The notes under the pieces: model-generated
Seen by the model: only the letters and a program-made list of their open reading frames with translations
Databases searched by the model: none
What the model was told of the DNA's origin: nothing
Made by a program: the position numbers and the translations under genes
Source of the DNA: Lachnospiraceae bacterium
GTDB taxonomy: Bacteria > Bacillota > Clostridia > Lachnospirales > Lachnospiraceae
DNA: 34,749 nt
Reading direction: 5' to 3'
Assembly: GCA_902363675.1 (NCBI GenBank)
Contig: CABJAV010000028.1
Coordinates: forward strand, 1 to 34,749
In this document: positions 1-7,048 of the stretch, one piece after another
Position numbering within the stretch: position 1 is the stretch's first letter
How the letters are laid out: every line of letters begins with the position of its first letter

Positions 1-313
1 CCTTGGAAACCAAATACAAACCTTTGCCATAAGATGCAGATTTATCTTCTACATCCTTGATGGCGTCGTAAAGTTTTTTCGTCTTAACATCATAGGCACT
101 GATATCATATCCATCAATGGAATATTTACTGTCAAATTCCGTCATTTTAAAGCCTGGCCAAGCACCGTGGGTTACGCCACGCGACTGGATCACAGCAACA
201 TGACGGTTATTATTCACCTCACACGCTGTCCAGCTATACCCGGCAAATTTATAGGTCTTGCCAGGTTCAAATACTAAACTCTTGTCCTCTGTGTTACTCT
301 TTAATTTTTTCAT
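1..313 (-). CDS. Partial DUF6273-like protein, N-terminal part
   Basis: The first about 104 codons of a leftward gene that runs off the left edge. The ATG at 311-313 follows a GAAGGGAG ribosome site. The protein begins MKKLKSNTEDKSLVFEPGKT, then shows a YKFAGYSWTA segment, GAWPGFKM and a KTKKLYDAIKDVE segment. These align in order with YRFAGYDWIA, GPWPGYKM and KTRKLYERIKGVE in the complete protein at 7049-7906, so the two are paralogues. The family resembles DUF6273-type proteins of unknown role in Firmicutes. That assignment rests on the paralogue's C-terminal PAFYLDLSKV segment. It is transcribed from the TTTCATATT site at 356-364. The function is unknown. I am confident that it is a gene and less so about the family name. 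Confidence 0.8.
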   Translation of the reverse strand, partial: MKKLKSNTEDKSLVFEPGKTYKFAGYSWTACEVNNNRHVAVIQSRGVTHGAWPGFKMTEFDSKYSIDGYDISAYDVKTKKLYDAIKDVEDKSASYGKGLYLVSK

Positions 314-355
314 AGTGCTTTTCTCCCTTCGTTAATGTTTTGTTTTTCATTTATT

Positions 356-364
356 AATATGAAA
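356..364 (-). promoter_or_regulatory. Class-1 promoter-like site TTTCATATT
   Basis: An exact TTTCATATT on the minus strand, 43 bp upstream of the ATG at 313. It is followed by an A-rich stretch with a weak AATG/CATT stem and then the ribosome site. It belongs to the element-wide set described in the findings. No consensus -35 box is visible. Confidence 0.6.
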
Positions 365-399
365 CGTTGAAAATATTCCAAAAAGTTTCCAGAAATCCT

Positions 400-429
400 T
401 TGACGATTTTTCAAATGACTCAATATCTA
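400..429 (+). promoter_or_regulatory. Class-2 promoter (TTGACG-18 bp-TATCTA)
   Basis: TTGACG at 400-405, an 18-bp spacer ending CAAATGACTCAA, and TATCTA at 424-429. An A/T-rich stretch lies upstream. The spacer matches four other sites in the window (3133, 8831, 16570 minus, 18897 minus). It faces the frameshifted gene at 642 and the membrane protein at 851. Confidence 0.65.
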
Positions 430-641
430 TTGTGAAGGCGTGATACACCATCGGACAACCGGGGTTGGCCGAGGCTTCTTTACGAGGCATGGTACGCCTC
501 GCTGGAAATACACATTTCCCTTTATCCTTTGTTACAAGGATTACTTTTGACTGCTTACGCAGGTGCCTCTGCATTACTTTATGCAGATTTTGATTTTCCC
601 CAGAACATCCGGTATTCCAGCCGCGTGTTTTTTCTGTAAAA

Positions 642-831
642 ATGTCTGATTTCCCAAAAGGAAACCCGCGAAATTCAGGAGAAGAAATTACGCAAGTTGG
701 CTGCTTCCGGGAATTCGGATATTTTCATTGATGGAGAACCTGTCAGCGATGATTTCGATTTGGATGGCATCCGTTTGAAAGACTACGAAATCAAATTTAA
801 GAACGGAAAGGTTTATCTAATTAGCTATTGA
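642..831 (+). pseudogene. Small gene with an apparent +1-nt frameshift
   Basis: From ATG 642 the frame reads MSDFPKGNPRNS and soon stops. One base over, the sequence reads ETREIQEKKLRKLAAS and continues through NSDIFIDGEPVSDDFDL to KVYLISY and a TGA at 829-831. Removing one A from the AAAA run at about 655-659 joins the two halves into one 62-codon frame. The 190-bp span is 3n+1, which fits a single inserted base. The protein is charged and of unknown function. It ends 20 bp before the next gene, so both probably share the class-2 promoter at 400-429. No good ribosome site precedes ATG 642. A true mutation and a homopolymer sequencing error cannot be told apart from sequence alone. Confidence 0.5.
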
Positions 832-850
832 TTTTTTGGAGGGTATATGT

Positions 851-1288
851 ATGAGAAAAGATTTTACAGTCAAGCAATTTAACGAAAAGATTTATTTTTT
901 CGGCTTTTATGCAATTCGTTCTTTTTTTGCTGTGCTCGGAATTAGTGCCATCCTTGTGGCTTTCTTATATAACATTCCTCTCTGTGCGCCATTCGGCTTT
1001 TCTTTTTTGTTGTTTGTTGATTTATCTGGTATTCATTACAACCGATTTTTTCGGAAACGGTTTCCTGCGTATTTCCGAGCTCGGTCCATGCAGGAAATCG
1101 AAGCCTTTGGGGACCAAATAAAAAGTGAATTCTTTGTATATGTGGTATGTGTTTCAATAGTAGGTCCATATATTGCAATTGTTCAGAAAGAAACTACACT
1201 CATTTTCCCACTCATCATTCTAACCGCTATTTACTCTTATGTTGTATGGAAATTGCCACATATTGAGGCATTCGAAATCAAGCGTTAG
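851..1288 (+). CDS. Small multi-pass membrane protein
   Basis: A 145-aa protein. I chose ATG 851 because GGAGGG lies 7 bp upstream; a TTG 15 bp earlier overlaps that site. After a charged N-terminus (MRKDFTVKQFNEK) there are about four hydrophobic segments: IRSFFAVLGISAILVAFLY, PFGFSFLLFVDL, FFVYVVCVSIVGPYIAIV and LIFPLIILTAIYSYVVW. A basic loop, RFFRKRFPAYFRARS, lies in the middle. This indicates an integral membrane protein of unknown role. It is the second gene of the class-2 unit starting near 430 and ends before a bidirectional terminator at 1423-1469. No family is recognised. Confidence 0.75.
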   Translation: MRKDFTVKQFNEKIYFFGFYAIRSFFAVLGISAILVAFLYNIPLCAPFGFSFLLFVDLSGIHYNRFFRKRFPAYFRARSMQEIEAFGDQIKSEFFVYVVCVSIVGPYIAIVQKETTLIFPLIILTAIYSYVVWKLPHIEAFEIKR

Positions 1289-1422
1289 TGCTTCGCAAGC
1301 ACCACAAAGAAGAGCCAACATACACCTCATCCAATAGAAAATATGGAGAGTTAATGGAAATTCAAAGGATTTTTTATAAGAGTATTTTCAAGGTTACAGA
1401 AGTGTACCCTTATTTTTCCAAC

Positions 1423-1469
1423 AAAAAAAAGAATGCAGCTAAAGTGTTCCCAAACTCTGCATTCTTTTT
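1423..1469. terminator. Bidirectional Rho-independent terminator
   Basis: GAATGCAG (1431-1438) pairs exactly with CTGCATTC (1457-1464). It is flanked by A8 on one side and T5 on the other, so it can stop transcription of the rightward membrane gene and of the leftward ASCH-like gene. Confidence 0.85.
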
Positions 1470-1475
1470 GTTTTC

Positions 1476-2117
1476 TTACTCTTCCTTTGGCTTTTCACAG
1501 TGCTCAAATTCGTATACGAACACCCACGGGTTTGCATCCCAGCCGTAACGATCAATATCAGATTTCTTCACGGTGCTATCCCAAATTTCCGAAAATTCAT
1601 CAATTTCATTGTAACCTTCGTCTGGACATGTATCACATCCAAATGTGGCGTTACATCCTCTGCAATTTGATGGATACACACCCTCTGCAATACATCCATC
1701 TTCTGTAATTTTCTGCAGCCGCTCTACTCTCACATTCTTGACCTTAAGCCAGATCCGTGCGGCTTCTTTCGGCATACATACCGGCGATTTCCACGGCTCA
1801 TTCGCATCCTCCGAGTTAGCAATACTTGCTTTGTATCCGTAAAATTCTGCCAGATGGCAACTTTCGCCTTTGCCTACTCGCTTGATGTACTTATGCCATG
1901 TTTCACGCACATAAAGGATATCTGCTAGTTTATATGGCGCTTTCTCAATACACGGCTCATTTCTGCCGTTGTACAGCATCGCTCCATCCTTAATATATCC
2001 CGTCCAATTCGGATTTTCTCCAGGTAGGAATGTGGCCGGACAACGCATACAGGTTTTTCTTCCATCCAGCAGCGCCGGGATCAGATCAGAAGTAATAAAA
2101 ATCGGCTTACTCTTCAT
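1476..2117 (-). CDS. ASCH-like phage/plasmid protein
   Basis: A 213-aa protein with the layout of a common phage- and plasmid-borne family often annotated as ASCH-like. It opens with KPIFITSDLIPALLDGRKTCMR, then has PYKLADILYVRETW, SPVCMPKEAARIWLKVKNVR, VERLQKITEDGCIAEG and a closing WDANPWVFVYEFEHC. ASCH domains share a PUA-like fold linked to RNA or nucleotide binding; the role of this subfamily is unknown. A Cys-rich insert (CRGCNATFGCDTC) in the second half could bind metal. The start overlaps the end of the upstream gene by 11 bp, so the two are co-transcribed. The bidirectional terminator at 1423-1469 follows. Confidence 0.75.
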   Translation of the reverse strand: MKSKPIFITSDLIPALLDGRKTCMRCPATFLPGENPNWTGYIKDGAMLYNGRNEPCIEKAPYKLADILYVRETWHKYIKRVGKGESCHLAEFYGYKASIANSEDANEPWKSPVCMPKEAARIWLKVKNVRVERLQKITEDGCIAEGVYPSNCRGCNATFGCDTCPDEGYNEIDEFSEIWDSTVKKSDIDRYGWDANPWVFVYEFEHCEKPKEE

Positions 2118-2514
2118 CTACTCCACCACCTTTCACGATAGCCAACACAACATCTTTCCGAAGTGCTTCAAACGTTTCATCACGCCTAATGACGGAAATT
2201 GAATTCAGTCTTTTCATCTGATTCATAAGCTCATTTCCGGCTCCGCATTTGCGCATGATATCCAGTACGGCATCCCTCCGGAAAATAGTTACCATTGTGC
2301 CGAATCCAAGACTGGCTAGTAATGGCTCCTCTTCTTCCAGTATTTCCAGCTGTATTAAGGCTTTGTCCGCATCAAATGTTTTCTCTGCTTCCTGGATCGC
2401 GCTGCGGATATCTTCTTTCGCTGCAAGATATACCTCTTCTCCATATTCCTTCAGCCAGGTCAGCTTATTGGAAAGAATATTGTAAAGTTTTTCTGTGTCG
2501 GTCATTTCTCCCAT
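2107..2514 (-). CDS. Hypothetical protein, 135 aa
   Basis: An acidic, probably helical protein beginning MGEMTDTEKLYNILSNKL with no recognised family. ATG 2514 is preceded by GAAAGGAG with an 11-bp gap. A second in-frame ATG three codons later is possible. The 70 bp covering its start and leader is almost identical to that of the next upstream gene (2609-2917), which indicates a duplicated expression cassette. It is translationally linked to the ASCH-like gene by an 11-bp overlap. Confidence 0.65.
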   Translation of the reverse strand: MGEMTDTEKLYNILSNKLTWLKEYGEEVYLAAKEDIRSAIQEAEKTFDADKALIQLEILEEEEPLLASLGFGTMVTIFRRDAVLDIMRKCGAGNELMNQMKRLNSISVIRRDETFEALRKDVVLAIVKGGGVDEE

Positions 2515-2574
2515 CGTATTATTTTCTCCTTTCGATGTATGTTTTACGTTACATCAGTAATATGAAATAAAAAA
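2505..2574 (-). repeat. Duplicated promoter-leader cassette, copy 1
   Basis: 70 bp matching 2908-2977 with two mismatches. It includes the TTTCATATT site, a GATGTA/TACATC stem-loop, GAAAGGAG and the first codons. The conservation ends at the start of coding on one side and at the A-run of the terminator on the other. Confidence 0.85.
2559..2567 (-). promoter_or_regulatory. Class-1 promoter-like site TTTCATATT
   Basis: An exact TTTCATATT, 45 bp upstream of ATG 2514. It is followed after 3 bp by GATGTA-loop-TACATC and then GAAAGGAG. It lies directly downstream of the terminator at 2571-2604. Confidence 0.7.
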
Positions 2575-2604
2575 GAGACGCAATCTCTGCATCTCTTTTT
2601 TTCT
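2571..2604 (-). terminator. Terminator of the 2609-2917 gene
   Basis: On the minus strand AGAGATGC pairs with GCGTCTCT over a 7-nt loop and is followed by T6. The T-tract runs into the TTTCATATT site of the next gene. Confidence 0.8.
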
Positions 2605-2608
2605 CATA

Positions 2609-2917
2609 TTATTTTGTGGCAAAATCCCTGTATTCATTAATTCTTTTCAGCTCCCGATCAAGGCTGCCATCACTAACATACACATCATCTGTGTCATCCA
2701 CAAATTTTCCATCTCTCGCAGTGCTGATTGTCACGATATTGCAGTAATCCCTGTCTTTATCCGGGTTGTAATCTTCATCCTTGTATATGTGCAGAACAAG
2801 ATCGCAGTTTTCTCCGAATTCATACACCTCCAGTTTTTCGTCTGAAAGCAGGTCTTTGCAATAATTAACAATTTCATCGATACCCGGTCTTACAAGCTGA
2901 TATACATTTTCTCCCAT
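2609..2917 (-). CDS. Hypothetical protein, 102 aa
   Basis: Begins MGENVYQLVRPGIDEIVNYC and continues with an acidic protein containing LVLHIYKDEDYNPDKDRDYC and a Lys/Arg-rich end (LDRELKRINEYRDFATK). It has no recognised family and no membrane segment. It is a single-gene unit with its own class-1 site (2962-2970) and terminator (2571-2604). Its leader is the second copy of the 70-bp duplication. Confidence 0.65.
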   Translation of the reverse strand: MGENVYQLVRPGIDEIVNYCKDLLSDEKLEVYEFGENCDLVLHIYKDEDYNPDKDRDYCNIVTISTARDGKFVDDTDDVYVSDGSLDRELKRINEYRDFATK

Positions 2918-2977
2918 CGTATTATTTTCTCCTTTCGATGTATGTTTTTCGTTACATCAGTAATATGAGATAAAAAA
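2908..2977 (-). repeat. Duplicated promoter-leader cassette, copy 2
   Basis: The counterpart of 2505-2574, offset by 403 bp, with two substitutions. One of them turns TTTCATATT into TCTCATATT. Confidence 0.85.
2962..2970 (-). promoter_or_regulatory. Class-1 promoter-like site TCTCATATT
   Basis: A one-base variant of the set, 45 bp upstream of ATG 2917. It has the same GATGTA/TACATC leader stem and GAAAGGAG ribosome site. Confidence 0.6.
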
Positions 2978-3132
2978 ACGCAGAACCCGATACTCCCAAG
3001 TCCTGCATAAGTACACGTTACAAATTTATGACGAAAAACTCATAGGTTTGCCATGTAAATCTCATCTGCAACATTTGCATTAAGCAAAACAGCAGGTTTT
3101 TCATATTTTTCATAAAATTTTTCCATATTTCT

Positions 3133-3162
3133 TTGACGATTCCCCAGATGGCGCAATATCCC
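3133..3162 (+). promoter_or_regulatory. Class-2 promoter of the primase-like gene
   Basis: TTGACG 3133-3138, 18-bp spacer ending CAGATGGCGCAA, and TATCCC at 3157-3162. A/T-rich DNA lies upstream. The start codon is at 3199 with GAGGAGGG before it. The -10 is weaker than at the sister sites. Confidence 0.65.
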
Positions 3163-3198
3163 ATATAAAGACAAAAATTATACGAGGAGGGAATCAGA

Positions 3199-5301
3199 AT
3201 GGAAAACCGAACTTTACAATATTACCTGCAGTCACTCATGCCACAGGAAACACTTCCGGAAGAAGTAGAAGACCAAATACATACCTGTTTTTCAGATGAC
3301 GAAATCGCAGAATACGAAAGCTGTCTTCCGAAGCTTGATTACTGGTACAAGGGCATCCAGGGGCTTCTCTCGGGGCAGGATTCCGTCAGCCCGGATGCCA
3401 TGAAAAACACAAACATGGTATTCGCATGGGAGCAGGGAAACCATATGAGACAGAAGATGTTTCCGCTCGCAAAGATGGCGCCTGTCAGGGAAAGCACCCT
3501 TACCACTGCCGAAGAGATCTTCAAGCAGACTGCACATTCTGACAGCGTGTACGCACACACCTGTTTGTGCAACAACCGGAAAGAAATCGACACCACTTCA
3601 AGGAATATTGCCGCCTGCTACACAGCTGTGATGGATCTCGACTACCTTCCAGAGATCAACAAATTGGATAAAAATGGGAACTATGTAATGTCCACGGAAA
3701 TGGCAGCTACATATCTTCTGCTGTACCCACGGTTCTGCAGATTTTTCAAGATGCTCCCGCCATCCATAATCGTCCGGACCGGGAAAAAGGGTGCACAGGT
3801 GTACTTCTTTTTCAATAAAAATGTCCGGGACGAGAAACGGCGTTTCGAACGTCTCCATCTGACACTTGTGCATCTTTTTCACGCCGACCCTGCTGTTGGT
3901 TCCCTGTTTTCCATCGTGCGTGTTCCATACAGCAGCCGGTTAAGTTCCGGGTCTGGTGTATCTGTCGGACAGCCGGAAATCCTGTGCCAGACAGACAAGA
4001 TTTATGATTTCGATTCTTTCTGCGATGCCATGGAAGACGTCGCAAGACATACGGTAATTTACAAAGACTCAAAGAATATGGAATACCGCTACTCCAGCAA
4101 GTTCGACCGGGAATATGTGGAACAGAAATGGGACCCGGACAAAAAGACATGGAATCCGGACGGCTCCATGATATTGTCTGCCTATCTGGACGCCATCGGC
4201 TATGGTCTTGACAATGATCCAGACAATGGTCCGGATAACAATCCAGATGATGATTCGGATGATGGCTCTGGCAGCAACCCACCATCTGGACACGGTCAGA
4301 CAGGATGCGATGATACAAACGGTACCACCGCGTCAGGCAACAGACAGGGTCATGCACCGCAGGCAAATCGGAAACTGGTAAACCAGGAAAATACAGAAAA
4401 ATGCAATGCCAATCCGACAGCATACGGTAATACCGAGGTTACCGACGAGATGATCTCGCTGTCCCACATACTCTTCGATGATGCACCGAAGGCACACCGG
4501 AAGCGGGGGAAAGGCAATACCGGCGCAAAAACTTCAGGAACACGTTCTGCTGTTGAAAAGGATAAAATGAAAGCGTTCCACAAGAACCGTGACCACGACG
4601 TTAAAACACTTGTCGCGCTGAGAAACTTCGACGTTACCGGATACCGCGATCTTATTCTATACAACTACGCCACCAACTTATGTTTCATGAATATAGGCAG
4701 GGAGGACCTGATCCAGAAGACAAAAGAACTGAACCGCTCTTTTACCTCTCCTCTCCGCGAGCGTCAGGTAGACACCCTCCTGCGGTACGTCCTGCATAAC
4801 AGTGGCCAGGTTAAGGTTAAGTCAGATTTCGACCTGTTCTGCCTGCTGGACATGGGGGAAGAAGAACTTTCCCATATGCGCAACACCTACACTCCGGAAG
4901 CAAAAGCGCAACACCGGAAGGAAACACTCGACTGCCGTAACCAGGAAGCAAGAAAAGCACGCGCCGACAGAAAAACCAGACGGTCTGCCAGACAGATCAG
5001 CATGATTTTTCGCACCATCAAAGAAACCGGAAGTGTCCGGGAAACCTGTGAAAAAACAGGAATGGCAAAATCCTCTGTTTACCGTCTTTTAAAATCCATG
5101 GGTGAGACCGTAAAGGGCGGAAAGAATACGTCAGCCCTTTTGGAATATCTCAAAGGAATGATTGACAAAGCCATCCGGAATCAGACATTCTCGGAACTTT
5201 TTGTGCTACATATTAAAAAACAGGATAACCTGTTCTTTTATGATTTCACTCAGTATGCCGCTGACTGCGACAGACTTTGCGGTCAGGCTGTCCCCGCTTA
5301 A
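3199..5301 (+). CDS. Primase-like plasmid replication protein
   Basis: A 700-aa protein whose N-terminal half has the ordered signatures of archaeo-eukaryotic primase-like domains. These are AVMDLDYL (D146 and D148 as the metal-binding DxD), RTGKKGAQVYFFF (193-205, the position of the usual SGRGxHLYW strand) and HADPAVGSLFSIVRVPYSSR (228-247, with D230 and the R-x-P element). A very acidic Asn/Asp/Pro linker follows at about 335-360 (DNDPDNGPDNNPDDDSDD). The C-terminal part is basic and carries a helix-turn-helix, TGSVRETCEKTGMAKSSVYR, near 615-635. This suggests priming or initiation at an origin, possibly in the inverted-repeat region just downstream. It is driven by a class-2 promoter, and GAGGAGGG precedes ATG 3199. 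The primase call is from motifs only; initiation is inferred. Confidence 0.7.
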   Translation: MENRTLQYYLQSLMPQETLPEEVEDQIHTCFSDDEIAEYESCLPKLDYWYKGIQGLLSGQDSVSPDAMKNTNMVFAWEQGNHMRQKMFPLAKMAPVRESTLTTAEEIFKQTAHSDSVYAHTCLCNNRKEIDTTSRNIAACYTAVMDLDYLPEINKLDKNGNYVMSTEMAATYLLLYPRFCRFFKMLPPSIIVRTGKKGAQVYFFFNKNVRDEKRRFERLHLTLVHLFHADPAVGSLFSIVRVPYSSRLSSGSGVSVGQPEILCQTDKIYDFDSFCDAMEDVARHTVIYKDSKNMEYRYSSKFDREYVEQKWDPDKKTWNPDGSMILSAYLDAIGYGLDNDPDNGPDNNPDDDSDDGSGSNPPSGHGQTGCDDTNGTTASGNRQGHAPQANRKLVNQENTEKCNANPTAYGNTEVTDEMISLSHILFDDAPKAHRKRGKGNTGAKTSGTRSAVEKDKMKAFHKNRDHDVKTLVALRNFDVTGYRDLILYNYATNLCFMNIGREDLIQKTKELNRSFTSPLRERQVDTLLRYVLHNSGQVKVKSDFDLFCLLDMGEEELSHMRNTYTPEAKAQHRKETLDCRNQEARKARADRKTRRSARQISMIFRTIKETGSVRETCEKTGMAKSSVYRLLKSMGETVKGGKNTSALLEYLKGMIDKAIRNQTFSELFVLHIKKQDNLFFYDFTQYAADCDRLCGQAVPA

Positions 5302-5840
5302 AATTTCATACTTTTTCCTTCCGGCCGCCTCTGACGGTCTTATTTTCGTGTCTGAAGTACATTTTGCGTTAAAATTACTGTCTTATGGAAACATTTTCCT
5401 GCTTTGTTTTCCTCTTTTTTTTTCGTCTCTGCCATCCGAAAATCGTATGCGTCTTACTGCGGACAGGTCAAAGACAGCACATGCCACACTCTTCAAAGCC
5501 GCTCTGGTGGCTGGTTTACAGCCAAACCTGGTTATCTGCGGATGCACTTTCTCATTTTCTGGTGATGGCATATCTGAGTGTATGAGGACCTGTTAACCTA
5601 TTATCTGTTATCGCAAAGGGATAACCATGGAGCCGGATGAGAGAATGGATGGGAGGATGACTGGAGGCAGGGGAGAGACAAGGGATGCATGGAAGAAGAA
5701 GGATGACAAGGGAAAGGAATACCACAGGAGGAAAGAAGAAGAAGGAAGAAGGAAACCACAGAGGGATACACAGAAGCAGAGGTAATGACAGTGGCAGAGG
5801 CTGACAGAGGAATACCGGATGTACTCCCCATGCCCTCCCT

Positions 5841-5987
5841 CTGTGCCCGTATCCGTACCAATACCCATTCTCCATATTCTTCCCCTGTACCTCCCGTATC
5901 TGTCCCATATCCCTTCTCTAATCCACCTGACAAGGAAGACGGGGAATGTAGAAGAAAAACAGGGATACAACGGGAATACGGGCACAG
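5841..5987. repeat. Long-spaced 12-bp inverted repeat
   Basis: CTGTGCCCGTAT at 5841-5852 and its exact reverse complement at 5976-5987, with 123 bp between. The interval holds a second CCCGTATC copy and further weakly complementary words. Confidence 0.6.
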
Positions 5988-6074
5988 GAACCATGATGCA
6001 GGAGACGAGCTGCACAATTCTGCAAAAACCGCTCAGGAAACCTCCAGTTCCCGCTCATCCGCCCATAAAAGAAA

Positions 6075-6112
6075 CGTGCGCATTTTCCCAGTACGGAAGC
6101 ATTTTGCGCACG
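6075..6112. repeat. Inverted repeat CGTGCGCA ... TGCGCACG
   Basis: An exact 8-bp stem with a 22-nt loop, just beyond the terminator of the next leftward gene. It could be a second terminator-like hairpin or part of the candidate origin. Confidence 0.55.
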
Positions 6113-6145
6113 AAAAAAGAGCCGTTGCAACAACAGCTCTCTTTT
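6113..6145 (-). terminator. Terminator of the 6169-6750 gene
   Basis: AGAGC (6118-6122) pairs with GCTCT (6136-6140), followed on the minus strand by T6. It lies 24 bp beyond the stop codon. Confidence 0.75.
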
Positions 6146-6168
6146 CCCTCAAATATTAACTTTTTAAA

Positions 6169-6750
6169 TTACCGGTCTTCAAAATCATCGCCCGCATCGT
6201 ACCCATCGGTCTCGCGGTCTTCTGTTCCCGCTTCGTGGTCCGCTACCTCCGGGGCGGCCGCCTCATGCTCATCCTCAAGGCCTTCCAGGCGGTCGCCGGA
6301 CACCATCTCATAAGTATCCCCCTGTTCTTCTTCGTGTCTGAATGCTTCGAGGTCTTCTTCGGACGGTTCGGAGAAAAAGCTATTTTCTTTTTCTTCCTTA
6401 TCCTGCTCGTATTTCCCTATATCGAAATCTTCCTTAACGATATCGATCTTCTTGACCTGTTCCCACTTTACAAAGCTGAACTGGACTTTCGACTCCCCAT
6501 TTTCCGTCGGAATCAGAATACGGTCGTTCACCGCCGTAATGACGGGCTTATCCCCCGCCTGCTCCAAGAATTCCTTCTGAAGCTCAACAGGTGCAACTAC
6601 AGCAAGAACGTCACACTGGCTGATCTCATCTGCCAGCTCGCTTGCGTGCTTGATCGTTTTGTCGATCTGTGTGATCTCGCTGTCTCCCAGCGCTGCTCTC
6701 TGATCCGGTGTCATATCGTGCCGGCTGAACCACAATACCTTTGTACTCAT
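6169..6750 (-). CDS. Hypothetical protein with SRHxMTxxQ start
   Basis: A 193-aa protein. I prefer ATG 6750 (MSTKVLWFSRHDMTPDQRAA) because GGAGG lies 6 bp upstream; a frame start six codons earlier has no such site. Residues 1-80 look like a compact alpha/beta domain with alternating hydrophobic strands (KVLWFSRH, CDVLAVVAPVEL, KPVITAVNDRIL). The last 80 residues are strongly acidic and likely disordered, ending in a DGYDAGDDFEDR tail. The SRHxMTxxQ opening recalls small phage and plasmid proteins of unknown function. It is a single-gene unit with a class-1 promoter and its own terminator. Confidence 0.65.
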   Translation of the reverse strand: MSTKVLWFSRHDMTPDQRAALGDSEITQIDKTIKHASELADEISQCDVLAVVAPVELQKEFLEQAGDKPVITAVNDRILIPTENGESKVQFSFVKWEQVKKIDIVKEDFDIGKYEQDKEEKENSFFSEPSEEDLEAFRHEEEQGDTYEMVSGDRLEGLEDEHEAAAPEVADHEAGTEDRETDGYDAGDDFEDR

Positions 6751-6790
6751 ATCTTTCCTCCACAACAAAATATGTCTGCTTTACACCTTC

Positions 6791-6799
6791 AATATGAAA
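6791..6799 (-). promoter_or_regulatory. Class-1 promoter-like site TTTCATATT
   Basis: An exact TTTCATATT, 41 bp upstream of ATG 6750. Downstream reads GAAGGTGTAAAG, close to the shared GRTGTAAA. Confidence 0.65.
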
Positions 6800-6827
6800 C
6801 AAAAAAAAGTAATTAATCCTTCGGCCA

Positions 6828-6983
6828 TTATTTTTTGAGCATCCGGACACCTTCCTCGCCGTACCCGACCGGTTTTCGACTTGGTACCTCTTTCTGCATG
6901 ACGCGGATCAGAACATCGAATGCCACGTCATCCTTCACATCCCAAAAAAGCTCCGAATGAAATCCAGGGGATTTCTGTATGCA
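6828..6983 (-). pseudogene. C-terminal gene fragment or small ORF without a start
   Basis: An open frame reading CIQKSPGFHSELFWDVKDD, then VAFDVLIRVMQKEVPSRK, then PVGYGEEGVRMLKK and TAA (6828-6830). The composition and ending look protein-like, but there is no usable start with a ribosome site. Its upstream side runs straight into the T-tract of the terminator at 6987-7036. The likeliest reading is the remnant of a gene whose 5' part was lost. A short product from the internal ATG is possible. It lies just upstream of the class-1 site at 6791-6799. Confidence 0.35.
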
Positions 6984-6986
6984 CTC

Positions 6987-7036
6987 AAAAAAAAGAACCC
7001 CGCAGGGAAATACATTCGTATTCCCTCCCAGGATTC
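6987..7036 (-). terminator. Strong terminator of the DUF6273-like gene
   Basis: A long hairpin on the minus strand pairing GAATCCTGGGAGGGAATAC with GTATTTCCCTGCGGGGTTC with a few mismatches, followed by T8. It starts 12 bp after the stop at 7049. Confidence 0.85.
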
Positions 7037-7048
7037 TTTCTTCTTCTC

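Larger units (their letters stand above)
314..641. other. Intergenic region with divergent promoters and no clear gene
   Basis: The region holds the class-1 site for the leftward gene (356-364) and the class-2 promoter for the rightward unit (400-429). The transcript downstream of the class-2 promoter contains a CGAGGC/GCCTCG hairpin near 493-516. No convincing reading frame is seen before 642. A 75-codon leftward frame exists but overlaps the promoter motif and has no ribosome site. This could be a long 5' leader or decayed coding sequence. Confidence 0.4.
5302..6168. other. Non-coding, strand-asymmetric region; candidate origin
   Basis: About 870 bp without a credible gene, directly after the primase-like gene. 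It holds TGGCTG/CAGCCA (5508-5524), GTTATC/GATAAC (about 5608-5626), a purine-rich tract (about 5630-5790), then a pyrimidine-rich tract (about 5825-5935) with repeated TACC/CCCGTATC words. A 12-bp inverted repeat, CTGTGCCCGTAT (5841-5852) and ATACGGGCACAG (5976-5987), spans it. A second repeat, CGTGCGCA/TGCGCACG, lies at 6075-6112. Frames here are low-complexity, overlap one another and lack ribosome sites. Position and repeats suit an origin of replication or transfer, but no known iteron or nick site is recognised. Confidence 0.35.

Noticed and set aside
347..574. Leftward 75-codon frame
   Set aside because: It overlaps both promoter motifs, has no ribosome site, and its C-terminal part is just the translated promoter region.
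650..660. CCCAAAAG as a programmed -1 slippery site
   Set aside because: The heptamer fits a -1 site, but the downstream coding frame is reached by +1, so -1 slippage would not join the two halves.
4069..4423. Long leftward frames inside the primase-like gene
   Set aside because: They are antisense to a strongly coding gene, made of His/Pro/Trp runs from the acidic linker, with no ribosome site.
5552..6313. Several overlapping frames on both strands in the candidate origin
   Set aside because: They are low-complexity Ser/Pro/Leu or Lys/Glu/Arg translations of purine/pyrimidine tracts, overlap each other, and lack ribosome sites.
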